A stretch of DNA of 16,346 nucleotides from Patescibacteria group bacterium (GTDB lineage Bacteria; Patescibacteriota; Microgenomatia; Daviesbacterales; UBA10151), in assembly GCA_018816815.1 (NCBI GenBank), contig JAHIVD010000007.1, positions 1-16,346 of the forward strand. The letters run 5' to 3'. The notes under the pieces were generated by a model that saw only the letters and a list, made by a program, of their open reading frames with translations, searched no databases and was not told where the DNA came from. Within the stretch, counting starts at the first letter, position 1. Every line of letters starts with the position of its first letter. The position numbers were made by a program, and so were the translations under genes. Shown piece by piece: positions 1 to 8,929 of the stretch.

Positions 1-615
1 GAAAGGGATTATAAAACCCAGATAGATTGGCGGAGAATTAGAAAATCCAAGCAAGGACACTTGATTTGTAAAATAAGTTGCCGGAGTAAATTGTTTGAGA
101 ATATTAAATACTAAATGCTCGCTTAAATATATATAACGATTCTCAATAATCCTTCCCAGGGAAGCAAAAATGGTTTGACTGATCTCGCCTCTAAAAGAGT
201 TTACCGAATTAATTAAGCCGACATCGGAAAAAATTGTCATTTGGTTGAACCTGTAAATGTAGATTGATATTGCTAGAATAACAAACATCAAGAAAAGCTT
301 TTTGCTAATATTAAATACCTGAGCACCCATATAAAAAAACAGTAAAAAGGTAAGTAGGATAACGTATGGATTAGCTGCTATTTCAAGATACGCTAACCAT
401 GGAGATACAGCGTATAGCAAAGCTGCAAGTAGTCCAACCTTGTAATTTGCCAATCTGTAAATGATATAAAATATCAATACTAAATTAGTTAAACCCGCAA
501 ATATTATCAGTAAATTAAGACGAGGATTAATCAGTATAAAATAATTAATGTACAGCCTAAAAGACAGTGAGATTAGTAAAATAAAAACAAGGAATAAATA
601 TCTAATTCTATTCAT
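1..615 (-). CDS. GT-C/GT39-like membrane protein, C-terminal part outside the window, catalytic loop apparently absent
   Basis: The frame is open for 205 codons from an ATG at 615 to the left edge, so the C-terminus is missing. It begins only three bases after the stop of the neighbouring gene and is surely co-transcribed with it. The protein is very hydrophobic. Its YAVSPW motif (about residues 84-89) matches the GAVSPW motif of that neighbour, and a later stretch ending in SNSPPIYLGF resembles the neighbour's distal region, so the two look like paralogs. Between the first and second membrane helices the neighbour has a long outer loop with a GDE motif; here helix 1 runs almost directly into helix 2 and no DE pair is seen. 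A second stretch of about 50 residues after SPW also seems shorter. There is no frameshift or stop, so this is not an obvious pseudogene. It may be a non-catalytic partner or a diverged transferase; the specific role is unknown. Confidence 0.8.
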   Translation of the reverse strand, partial: MNRIRYLFLVFILLISLSFRLYINYFILINPRLNLLIIFAGLTNLVLIFYIIYRLANYKVGLLAALLYAVSPWLAYLEIAANPYVILLTFLLFFYMGAQVFNISKKLFLMFVILAISIYIYRFNQMTIFSDVGLINSVNSFRGEISQTIFASLGRIIENRYIYLSEHLVFNILKQFTPATYFTNQVSLLGFSNSPPIYLGFIIPF

Positions 616-618
616 AAC

Positions 619-2235
619 TTAGAGCCTTTTCTTAAGAACTAAAGCTTCAAGGCCATCCAAACCATTGATTGTTTCCGGATCAGTAAGAAACCTTTTATCA
701 CTTGCCGTACCAATATACAAAACAGAACCCTCAAGCGAATCAATGAATTTTTCTACTTGAGTCTCGGGAATATATCCAATATAAACATTATCAAATCTTT
801 TTAACTTGTTACCGCTAAGCAAAGTTTTCTTTTTGTTCTGATTAATTACTATACTGGGGTCAATTTTTGCATAAACAGGATATGCAAACTCAATATTATC
901 TATCCTGTCAGACAAAATTATGTAGGTAAATTCATTTTGACTGTTTTTAACAATCTCTGAAGCAAGTTTTGCAGAATAGGACCAAAAGTTACTGTATTCT
1001 TTTGGGGCTAAAAAATATAGTTTTTGTATAAAAAATATAAATTGAACAGCAAAAAGCAGTAGAATTAAACCTGTCAGTAATTTATTTTTGCAATTAAAAA
1101 CAGCTGCCAAGCCTATTGCAGAAAGCAGAATAAGAGGAGGAAGCATAAAAGCGCTTCTTAGCGCATGAGGACTATCAACAATTGCTGTAGGGATCGGAGC
1201 TAAAAGCAACCAGAAGACTAAGAATAATAGCTTCCGTCTTCCTTTACTCCAGGATGTCACCAAACCGATAAAAATTAGAAATAGTTCTACGAAATAAATA
1301 CCACCCATAGTCGCCATGTTGTGTCTAGGGTTTCTATCGCCATGAAGAATTAAAAAATCTATAGAAAAATTCTGCAAATAATTTTCAATGAAAACTTTTG
1401 TATATTCTACCGGCTTATTGTGAAAATATTTAGCCAAAGACTCAGGTAACTTTGTTATTTGCCTTTCAAAGTTTATTTTTTGTACAATTTTACTCTTTAT
1501 ACTGCTTTGCGAAAAAATATTGATATTAAAAAATCTGTTTTCTGAACCAGCCAGGAATGTTTGACTAAAAGACAAACTAACTAGTATTGCAAACACAACT
1601 ATCCCCGATAGAAAGTATTTTTTGTTTTTTTGGGATAGTTTTATAAAACCATTCTGATACCACAAAATCAGCGGCAGGAATAATAATATAGCAACTTTAT
1701 ATGTAAGATATGTATGCACAGTCAGCCCAAAACAAAAGGCTGAAAAAATATATAGTATTGCTTTTTGTCTTGCCAATATAAATAAGTAGATACCAAATAG
1801 AGCCAAAAATAAAGCAAAATGAGTTTCAAAACCGACTCTGCTTAAAGAAATTTCCCAGGGAGAAACAGCACCAATAACGGCCGAGAGAAGTCCTACTTTT
1901 TCAGAAAAAAGTTTTGTTCCAAGTAAATACAAAAGAACAATAATTCCCAGTCCAGATAATATTGAAAGTGCTTTTACCCCAATTGCGGTAGGACCAAAAA
2001 TAGCTACAAATGGAATTGACCCGTAAACATACCCTGCAGGACGCCCGGCACTCATGTTAAATGTCAAAGGCAGAAAATTACCAAGCTGGTCGTGTCCTGT
2101 TTTTAATATAGAATAAATATCCAGTGTAATAGTCAACTCATCTCCATATAACGCCGGGGGGCTGCTATTTATGAATAGCACCCTTAGGATTAATCCAACT
2201 GCTATGATAGAAAACAATAATAATTTAGACTTCAT
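619..2235 (-). CDS. GT39/PMT_2-like membrane glycosyltransferase
   Basis: This 538-residue polytopic protein has the GT-C layout: helix 1 (residues 5-23), an outer loop carrying GDE at 31-33 (Asp32 the likely catalytic base), then many helices. The segment AVSPW (123-127) followed by SRVGFETH (132-139) is the usual conserved region after helix 3 in GT39-like enzymes. After about residue 405 a mostly soluble C-terminal domain follows, predicted to lie outside. Such enzymes move a sugar from polyprenyl-phosphate to an acceptor on the outer face of the membrane; neither donor sugar nor acceptor can be read from sequence. The ATG at 2235 overlaps the upstream stop as ATGA, implying translational coupling. 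The length is normal for the family. Family membership is well supported; substrate is unknown. Confidence 0.88.
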   Translation of the reverse strand: MKSKLLLFSIIAVGLILRVLFINSSPPALYGDELTITLDIYSILKTGHDQLGNFLPLTFNMSAGRPAGYVYGSIPFVAIFGPTAIGVKALSILSGLGIIVLLYLLGTKLFSEKVGLLSAVIGAVSPWEISLSRVGFETHFALFLALFGIYLFILARQKAILYIFSAFCFGLTVHTYLTYKVAILLFLPLILWYQNGFIKLSQKNKKYFLSGIVVFAILVSLSFSQTFLAGSENRFFNINIFSQSSIKSKIVQKINFERQITKLPESLAKYFHNKPVEYTKVFIENYLQNFSIDFLILHGDRNPRHNMATMGGIYFVELFLIFIGLVTSWSKGRRKLLFLVFWLLLAPIPTAIVDSPHALRSAFMLPPLILLSAIGLAAVFNCKNKLLTGLILLLFAVQFIFFIQKLYFLAPKEYSNFWSYSAKLASEIVKNSQNEFTYIILSDRIDNIEFAYPVYAKIDPSIVINQNKKKTLLSGNKLKRFDNVYIGYIPETQVEKFIDSLEGSVLYIGTASDKRFLTDPETINGLDGLEALVLKKRL

Positions 2236-5200
2236 TGCTTTACTTGATATATAACTACCTCTTCGTTCTCAAAAATATTTCTAATCTCTTTTGTGCTTTC
2301 ATCCAATCTTACGTTGTATATTTTTGGTAAGTAAATATATTTTATATTATTATCGCGCAGAAATTTTGATCCTTCTAAGATAGGTTTTAAGAAGAAATCC
2401 TTTGAAGTAACTAGTCTTTTTTTATAATCTGTCAGCAAAATTTGATTCTGCGGCTCATCTTCCAAATATACTGCCTTTTTAGAAAAGGCTGAAACATAAG
2501 CCGTACTATCATAAGCAAGAATCGGTCGGGGTTCTGCAATTGTGGTTTTTAATTTTTCGTCATAAGGATAAGTCAGCACTACTCCACCTGGCTTTTCTGC
2601 TAAAAATTGCAGACCTGCAAGCTCCTTTGAAGGAATAAAGGCATGCGGCATTTTACTCAAATATCCATTGGCTGTAACAAGCGAGTTAATCGGCGCAAGG
2701 AAAAGAACTAAACATACAAGGCTAAAAGCCAGTATCTTATTTAGTCTAAAAATCAAAAAAGCAATAACAGGTCCGCAAAAAAGCGCGCTAATATATAAAG
2801 AGGGATAGAAAAATTGAATTGTATTCCAGGGATTACCTGATTGTATAAAGAAAATGGGTATTGTAATTGATAAAATTGTCGTTATAAAAATAAACAATAA
2901 AGTGTCATTTTTGAAAATTTCTTTTATCTTCAGTAGAGATCCTAAGCTTAAAAAACGTAGCCCTAAATTACCGAATATAAAAAGCGAGAGACTCAATGTT
3001 TCAGCCATAATAAACTTCGACCAATTCCCCAAAGCCTGAGAGGTTGTTCTGGCTAAAGATAACCTAATCCAACCCACCCGGTCCGGAGAGTCAACCATTG
3101 AATGAATAAACCAAAACGGCGCAAAAATAATCAACGCAGAACTCGCTTGAAAATTAGACAAAAATAATAAAGCAGTTATCAAAATAGAAAAAAGTGCAAT
3201 CCAAAAATAAGTAAAATCTTTATTTCTTAAAAGCCTTTTAATTGCTACAAAACACAAAGCTCCCAATACTAAAATGCCGGTGTATGATTTAAAGCTGGCA
3301 AGAGTACCAACTATAATAATCATAACTATTTTCGGCATTATTCCCTTGATGTTTGAAAACAATATATGAAATAGGGAAATAAGAATAATTAAAGAAATAG
3401 CAAACGGTGGATTTAAATTAAAAGAAACTGCCTGGTTGACCCAAAAGGCTGATTCACCGCCAAAGTGACCCTCCCGCAAGAATTCCACAATCCATCCAAA
3501 ACTGCCGGCAAAATAAATAAAATATAAACTGAATGCACTAGCAATTTTTATCTGCATCTTTCCCATTCTGTTTTTGAAAAGTTTCAAGATAAGATAATAG
3601 AAACCCAATCCCAACATCAAAGAAAAAATTACCGGATAAAATCTAAAGACCAAATCGGAAACCGGTAGTCCGGATAAGTAATTTGTAACCGCCACCAAAA
3701 GATCGTAAAAGAAATGATAGTTCTTTAAGATAACACCAGAGTGGACAGGGTTTTCAGGCGGAACAGACTTTACCAATTGGTTAATTAAAGCTATATGCCA
3801 AACACCGTCATGAGTATTAGGCCCCCAAAGCCCTAAACCGTAACCAAACTTTAAACCGCTTCTGAATACAGGAATTACTTGAAAAACAGTCCCTGCTGCA
3901 ATAATTGAAATTAAAAATAAATTAGATAATTCTTTAATTCTTGAAAACTTAAAAGATAGGTTTTCGTAAATCTTAAAACGGATAAAAATAATAAGGCTGA
4001 TTAAAATATAAATATAAACGAGAGGTCTAATTTTTAACAAACTAGTTATATAAAAAAACAGAGTGAGCGCTACAAATCCAATAGTTGTCGATACAAATAT
4101 TCTTAAAAAAGGAGATTCTTCTTTTCTAAAAACTCTACTGGTAAATACTAATCCTGGTAAAATAACTGCCAAAATCAAGAAAACAAGAAACTTGCTATTT
4201 TTGACCATTACGGAAACAAAGGACCACCTCAAAAAACTATCCGTAATTTCAGTATTACCTATTGTCTGAATTTCTTTTTTTGTAGCATTCAGTATTGCTT
4301 CATCTATAGAAAATATTTTCCCGTCAATGCTGATATCCCGCGGCAAAAATCCTATTTGCCTTACATTTCCCGCTTCATTTTTATAACTTATTAAAAATTC
4401 TTTGTCTTTTCTTTCTACTTTAAAATTACTAATTTTCCCTTCATCTATCACCCATTTGCTTCCAAAACTGACATCGTCCAAAACCCTGGTGGCAGAAGTA
4501 GCAAAGTTAACATTGTCACATCTGGTCTTAAAGCATAGCTCCTCTTCTCCGTCAATATATTGCCTGATATCCCGAAAAACACTTCCATCTGTATTAAAAA
4601 ACCATCCTGCTCTATAATATGGATTCATAAACCATACAGCTTTTTTAAAACTTCCCAGCGGGTCATCTACAACAATTAGTTGTTCAGGAGAAAGTTTTGG
4701 AAAAGCTTTTCTATACCAATTGGCAAAATCACCCATCGTAACAACCGACAACTGATTGGAATTTTTTTTCTCTGCCAATACCTCAATTTGTTTTTCATAC
4801 TCACCTGCATATTTTTTCCAGGAATAGGAATTTTCTAAACCAACCACCACATGAGAAAACTGGTTAAATTTTTGTTTTGTGTATATATCAATTAAGGAAG
4901 AAAAATACTCCGTATCTAACCCGTGATAATCAATATAATCATTAGCTTGCAGGGAAAAAGTACTTTCCATTACCCCGTTTCCATAACCATTTACAGGATC
5001 CCTAGTAGCCCACTGCATCAAAACAACATCTAGCTTACTGTCTAAACCTTGGGCCGGATGAAGTGCATTGCTTTTGCCGGGATAATACGAAGTTCCAAAA
5101 TATTGTCCCCAAATTTGATAATTATCCGTTGAGTACTGATCAGCCACAATTAAAGCTGAAACGATATCGTATTTTTTTTGCATGTATTCCAGCGAATAAC

Positions 5201-5702
5201 TATCAATCCACCAAGCTCCAACCGAAACAGGATATTGACCAAAGATATTTTTAAATTTTTCAAAAGCAACATCAATCAATTTTTCTCTTTGTTCTCTTTC
5301 ATAGCCTGTCAGAAAAGCACTGCCTGCTGCGTGCCAAATATCTGACTTTTGATATTGAATTTTTGCTTGAGTTGTCCAAGTTTGAGTTACTTCCAAAAAT
5401 AACCCCTTTTCATCAGACAATCTATTCTTTAACTGGTTAACAATATTTTCGCTGTCAAGCACGTCAAACCGCAGCAACCAAGTCGCCGGTAAGCTGGATT
5501 TATCTAATATCTCAATTTGACCCAAAACAACAGTCTCTACTTCCTGGTCCTTAATATCCCAGTAGTCAGTACCCCTAACCGGATTCACAACTGAAATGAA
5601 TGAATCCTTTGCTTCGGAAATGAATGAATTATCTGCTATAACCGTTTGTACGGAAGAAATTATTGAGAAAAGAGATAGCAATAAAAAAAATATTATTTTC
5701 AT
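2232..5702 (-). CDS. Exported NodB/deacetylase-like domain fused to a GT-C membrane module
   Basis: This is the largest protein here, 1156 residues. A signal peptide or anchor (residues 1-24) precedes about 470 exported residues. Within these, LPATWLLRFD (71-80), FLEVTQTW (102-109), GAWWIDSYSLEYM (162-174) and ADQYSTDNYQIWGQY (187-201) recall a NodB/polysaccharide-deacetylase or GH57-like barrel; the fold is inferred from motif style, and catalytic metal ligands are not certain. A cysteine pair (390, 395) could form a disulfide. From about residue 490 a polytopic region begins, with an outer-loop motif HDGVWH (631-636) and NYHFFYD (661-667), as in GT-C proteins with an HD catalytic pair. The last 130 residues are soluble and end in a mixed alpha/beta-looking tail. 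It starts at an ATGA overlap with the flippase gene. It may both transfer sugars and trim or deacetylate the product. Alternatively the front domain only binds glycan. Confidence 0.85.
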   Translation of the reverse strand: MKIIFFLLLSLFSIISSVQTVIADNSFISEAKDSFISVVNPVRGTDYWDIKDQEVETVVLGQIEILDKSSLPATWLLRFDVLDSENIVNQLKNRLSDEKGLFLEVTQTWTTQAKIQYQKSDIWHAAGSAFLTGYEREQREKLIDVAFEKFKNIFGQYPVSVGAWWIDSYSLEYMQKKYDIVSALIVADQYSTDNYQIWGQYFGTSYYPGKSNALHPAQGLDSKLDVVLMQWATRDPVNGYGNGVMESTFSLQANDYIDYHGLDTEYFSSLIDIYTKQKFNQFSHVVVGLENSYSWKKYAGEYEKQIEVLAEKKNSNQLSVVTMGDFANWYRKAFPKLSPEQLIVVDDPLGSFKKAVWFMNPYYRAGWFFNTDGSVFRDIRQYIDGEEELCFKTRCDNVNFATSATRVLDDVSFGSKWVIDEGKISNFKVERKDKEFLISYKNEAGNVRQIGFLPRDISIDGKIFSIDEAILNATKKEIQTIGNTEITDSFLRWSFVSVMVKNSKFLVFLILAVILPGLVFTSRVFRKEESPFLRIFVSTTIGFVALTLFFYITSLLKIRPLVYIYILISLIIFIRFKIYENLSFKFSRIKELSNLFLISIIAAGTVFQVIPVFRSGLKFGYGLGLWGPNTHDGVWHIALINQLVKSVPPENPVHSGVILKNYHFFYDLLVAVTNYLSGLPVSDLVFRFYPVIFSLMLGLGFYYLILKLFKNRMGKMQIKIASAFSLYFIYFAGSFGWIVEFLREGHFGGESAFWVNQAVSFNLNPPFAISLIILISLFHILFSNIKGIMPKIVMIIIVGTLASFKSYTGILVLGALCFVAIKRLLRNKDFTYFWIALFSILITALLFLSNFQASSALIIFAPFWFIHSMVDSPDRVGWIRLSLARTTSQALGNWSKFIMAETLSLSLFIFGNLGLRFLSLGSLLKIKEIFKNDTLLFIFITTILSITIPIFFIQSGNPWNTIQFFYPSLYISALFCGPVIAFLIFRLNKILAFSLVCLVLFLAPINSLVTANGYLSKMPHAFIPSKELAGLQFLAEKPGGVVLTYPYDEKLKTTIAEPRPILAYDSTAYVSAFSKKAVYLEDEPQNQILLTDYKKRLVTSKDFFLKPILEGSKFLRDNNIKYIYLPKIYNVRLDESTKEIRNIFENEEVVIYQVKQ
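5593..5629. repeat. 13-bp direct repeat, in frame, after the signal peptide
   Basis: GAAATGAATGAAT occurs at 5593-5605 and again at 5617-5629, 24 bases apart, which is exactly eight codons. In the protein read on the minus strand it produces the repeated tetrapeptide SFIS at residues 26-29 and 34-37, just behind the predicted signal peptide of the large fusion protein. It probably reflects a small in-frame duplication that has since drifted, in a region where length changes are likely tolerated. Confidence 0.75.
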
Positions 5703-7189
5703 TTTTTTCTTCTAATTTTTCTTCTAAATTGGCTTTTAATTAAAAGCGGAAGTTTTGGCTCAAGTATAATAATTACCAATAAATAAGAAATGGTACCAAC
5801 CGCAATCATCAAAATCACTTGCAACCATTGACTGGGGAAAATGCTCCTTGCTGTGAATACACAAAATCCCATTAGAACGCTTGCCAGCAGGGGCTTACCA
5901 GTACTTCGAAGATAATCTATATCTACATACTTGGAAACCAAAAATAGGGCCACAAAAGAACTCAGTCCAACCAAAGTAAAACCCAGCGCTGCACCGTTTA
6001 AACCAAACGAAACAGCCATTAATGGTACGAAAATCCAAGTTAAGACAGTCCACATCACCATTAGTTTAAAAGTAAGAGATATTCTACCTATAGCGTTTAA
6101 GGTATTGGTTAAAGGGGTAGTGATGGCTGCCAAGGCTGAAGTAATCGAGAGAACAGATAATGCAAATAGAGCAGGACTCCATTTGATATATTTAGGAATT
6201 ATTTCAACTAAAATTGGTGCTAAAAGCACCAACATCACTAAAGACGGAAAAACCAAAAAACAAATAAAGAAAATTGATTTGGTAACCAAGTCTGACAATT
6301 CTTTTCTATTTCCCTGCAGCCGGGAAAATGCAGGAAATGTGACTTTAATTACTTGATCCATAAAAAACCGGAGTGGCGCATAAGCCCATTTCTGAGCCCA
6401 TCCCAAAAGCCCGATACCGGAAGAACCCAGTACCCCTCCCAGAAGAAGGATCATGCCGTCATCTTTCACCATCGCAAGGAGTGTGTTTACTTGATAGGGA
6501 ACACCAAATGTTAATACGGACTTAAAAGCTTTCATCGAAAATGCAATTCCAGGAAGCCAGGGCTGGACTATATATGTAATAAGAAGACCTATGAAACCGG
6601 ACAAAAGTACGGCAGCAGTATAGCTTGTAATTCCAAATCCTTTCCAAGCCAGCATTACAACTGTTAAATTAAAAATTATATTCTCGATTATTTGCGGAAT
6701 TACCCATTTATTAAATTCTAACTTTCTCTCCAGTAAAACAGTAGGAATAGTTTTTAAAGATGAGAGAAGTAAAGAAAAAAGAAGTGCCCAAAATAAATAT
6801 ACTGCTTTCTGATCTAAGTTGTAAGTATTTTTTATTAAAGAAGTAAATAGAAAACCAACTACCAGTAGTATTAGAATAAGCAGCTGTTGGGCGGTAAATA
6901 CAGTTTTTAATTCAATATCAGTTGGTGTCTCCTTTTTTTGGATTAAAGCCGGAGCAAAACCAATATCGCCAAAATAGGCCAGGAAATTTTTAACTGCTGA
7001 AACCACAAAAAAAATACCGAATTCTGCAGGAGAGAGAAAAGCTGTTAAAAAAGCCATTGCAAAAAAAGATATTCCTTGCATTAAAACCATTCTTCCAGTC
7101 AAAATTGCGGCACCTTTAACAGCCCGTGTTTTAATAATTTCCGTGGTCAAATTCTCAGTCGGATCAATCTGTTCTACACTTTCATCCAT
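5699..7189 (-). CDS. Wzx/TuaB-like polysaccharide flippase (MOP superfamily)
   Basis: The 496-residue protein fits the length and pattern of WzxC/TuaB-type exporters (Polysacc_synt family). After a short acidic cytoplasmic tail it enters a run of about 12-14 membrane helices. The family signature is visible at residues 51-98: FLSPAEFGIF, then FGDIGFAPALIQKK and a TVFTAQQ segment. The C-terminus is strongly basic (QFRRKIRRKK), consistent with a cytoplasmic end. Such proteins move lipid-linked oligosaccharides from the inner to the outer leaflet, which fits a neighbourhood of outer-face glycosyltransferases. The ATG at 7189 is followed by a plausible first helix, and a 30-base gap separates it from the upstream gene. 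Its stop overlaps the next start as ATGA. It is the only transporter in the window. The transported glycan cannot be named. Confidence 0.9.
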   Translation of the reverse strand: MDESVEQIDPTENLTTEIIKTRAVKGAAILTGRMVLMQGISFFAMAFLTAFLSPAEFGIFFVVSAVKNFLAYFGDIGFAPALIQKKETPTDIELKTVFTAQQLLILILLVVGFLFTSLIKNTYNLDQKAVYLFWALLFSLLLSSLKTIPTVLLERKLEFNKWVIPQIIENIIFNLTVVMLAWKGFGITSYTAAVLLSGFIGLLITYIVQPWLPGIAFSMKAFKSVLTFGVPYQVNTLLAMVKDDGMILLLGGVLGSSGIGLLGWAQKWAYAPLRFFMDQVIKVTFPAFSRLQGNRKELSDLVTKSIFFICFLVFPSLVMLVLLAPILVEIIPKYIKWSPALFALSVLSITSALAAITTPLTNTLNAIGRISLTFKLMVMWTVLTWIFVPLMAVSFGLNGAALGFTLVGLSSFVALFLVSKYVDIDYLRSTGKPLLASVLMGFCVFTARSIFPSQWLQVILMIAVGTISYLLVIIILEPKLPLLIKSQFRRKIRRKK

Positions 7190-7200
7190 ATTCTTTAATT

Positions 7201-7234
7201 TATTAATTCATTCTTTTTATTAATTCATTCTTTT
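7201..7234. repeat. Perfect 17-bp tandem duplication across a stop codon
   Basis: The 17-base unit TATTAATTCATTCTTTT occurs twice with no spacer (7201-7217 and 7218-7234), with a one-base match extending on each side. Read on the minus strand, the first copy encodes the end of the membrane protein (KRMN then TAA). The second copy fills most of the short gap before the flippase ATG. It looks like a recent slippage or local duplication and may be of variable copy number. Confidence 0.9.
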
Positions 7235-8929
7235 TCTATAATATGATATCCACCTGCGGACTCTTTTGAAAGAAAATAAAAACAATATTACACTAGCTGT
7301 GAACCCTACTAAAGTGAAAATATTTGAAAGAGATCTAATCTGAGTATCATAAAGTCTTGCTGTAATTTCATGCGGACCTTTCCCTAAAATAATGGTCATT
7401 AAACCTAAGCTGTTGTTTTTATATTCAACTTTGACTTCTTTTTGATCTACAAATATCTTCCAGTTGGGAAAATAATATTGCGATAAACGGATAATTGTAT
7501 GTGAATTCGTTTCTGTTTTAAAGGTGATCCAATTTGTTCCCTCCTGAAAATCAAAAACCCGGCTGTCGCCTGCTAAAATTTGGTATCTTGCCGTTGCAAG
7601 TTCTGCCGGCGGTTCTTGTGCATAAATAGGCAGATAATCAAAAATTGAACGCTTTATTTGTACATCCCAAGCTTTACCGCTTAAACGTCGCTCATCGTTT
7701 GTTCTAATAAATTCTACCGGTCTAAAATAGGAAAAATTAAAAAAAACAACCGCAATAATCAAAAATTTCCACAATAAATTTTTATATTTGAAATTAACTA
7801 GGAAAATACTGCCTGAAACAAGTGATACAAAAAAAGTTACAAGCAGCAAAAACCGCCAGGGAAACTGCAGATATTTTAATGGGTCTATCAAATTCCAGAT
7901 GAATACTGATCTTGGGTTAATCATAAAAATTGAAAGCAAAATCGCTAATGAACAAAATCCGATTATAATGCTCCGATTCTTTTTCTTTTTCCATAAAATC
8001 TTTGCCGCAACCAACGATAAAATCCATCCTACAACATGCACCAATCCTATCTGATACGAAAGTCCATCTCTTTCTCCTCCCGGAACTTCCCGAATCGATG
8101 AACCATACCCCCATGATCGTTCCAAAAATAATTTCCTAAATCCTTTAAAATGCTCCGTGTATGAAAAATACCCTCCTATTGTAGTTTCAAGATGAACAAG
8201 ATTCTTTTCAAAAAAGGCTGGAAGTAGATAGAACGAAGATAAAGACACAGCAAGAATCATTCCTCCTAAACAAAACCACAAAAATTTAGCATTTTTTCTT
8301 TTAAGAAATAGGATAATCGCCCAAATTAAGGCCAGCGGCATAAAGATTAAGGCTGAAAGATTATGTGAAACTACAAGCGCGGCAGAAAATATTGCCAACA
8401 GTAAAAGACGAGAAGTGTTTATTTTCTCTTCCAATCTAATCAAAGCCCAAAAAATGGCAGGAAAAAGCATTAATCCCCATAACTCACCCATTGCTCCCCT
8501 GACGTAAAAATCAAGCGCATGGTAAGGTGCGAAACTGTAAAAAATAGCAGCTAAAGCGCCTCCCTTTTTTCCCCAAAGTTTTGATGCTAAAAGATACATA
8601 AAAACATATGATCCCAGGAAACTGGTAATAAACATTACCTTTGCTGAAATTAATAGATTGCTAGTTAGCAAATAAACCAATTCACCAAAGTAGTAAGGTA
8701 GCGGCGCATAATAGTTAAAGAGTGGGTAACCATATAACCCACCCAAGTCCGGTACCCATCTGCAGGGTATCTGACCATCCTTAATACACTCATTCATTTC
8801 GTGCAGCCGGATTATTTGAACATCATCGTGATGTTTAAAATAAGGTCCTGCAAGAAAAGGCCAAAACAGTGATAAAGTAAGTAGTAGTCCAATAATAAAT
8901 TCGTTGTAGCGTGAAATAGATTTATGCAT
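7220..8929 (-). CDS. PTPS-related (PF10131-like) GT-C-type membrane protein, second of a tandem pair
   Basis: I place the start at the ATG at 8929 (569 residues), not at the further upstream start at 9001. It gives an 8-base overlap with the previous stop, typical of coupled genes, and matches the start of the paralog upstream. Motifs are those of the '6-pyruvoyl-tetrahydropterin synthase-related' membrane family, a historical name that implies no pterin chemistry: HHDD (33-36), RWVPDL (57-62), YGYPLFNYYAPLPYY (66-80), DFYVRGAMGE (140-149) and His189 after helix 5. The His-Asp in outer loop 1 sits where GT-C enzymes carry their catalytic acid. The C-terminal part (about 440-530), with YYFPNWKIFVD, looks like the outer beta domain seen in YfhO-like proteins, and one last helix follows. 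A sugar-transfer role on the outer face is inferred from context and topology. Confidence 0.85.
   Translation of the reverse strand: MHKSISRYNEFIIGLLLTLSLFWPFLAGPYFKHHDDVQIIRLHEMNECIKDGQIPCRWVPDLGGLYGYPLFNYYAPLPYYFGELVYLLTSNLLISAKVMFITSFLGSYVFMYLLASKLWGKKGGALAAIFYSFAPYHALDFYVRGAMGELWGLMLFPAIFWALIRLEEKINTSRLLLLAIFSAALVVSHNLSALIFMPLALIWAIILFLKRKNAKFLWFCLGGMILAVSLSSFYLLPAFFEKNLVHLETTIGGYFSYTEHFKGFRKLFLERSWGYGSSIREVPGGERDGLSYQIGLVHVVGWILSLVAAKILWKKKKNRSIIIGFCSLAILLSIFMINPRSVFIWNLIDPLKYLQFPWRFLLLVTFFVSLVSGSIFLVNFKYKNLLWKFLIIAVVFFNFSYFRPVEFIRTNDERRLSGKAWDVQIKRSIFDYLPIYAQEPPAELATARYQILAGDSRVFDFQEGTNWITFKTETNSHTIIRLSQYYFPNWKIFVDQKEVKVEYKNNSLGLMTIILGKGPHEITARLYDTQIRSLSNIFTLVGFTASVILFLFSFKRVRRWISYYRKRMN

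Noticed and set aside
1..615. Left-edge gene as a pseudogene
   Set aside because: Despite missing the catalytic loop, the frame is uninterrupted and keeps an ordered pattern of membrane helices, so decay is not shown.
5931..6356. 141-codon plus-strand reading frame
   Set aside because: It lies wholly within the flippase gene on the other strand, has no family-like motif, and its composition is that expected of an antisense shadow.
7917..8114. 65-codon minus-strand reading frame
   Set aside because: It is a different frame on the same strand inside the second PTPS-related gene, without start signals or recognisable motifs.
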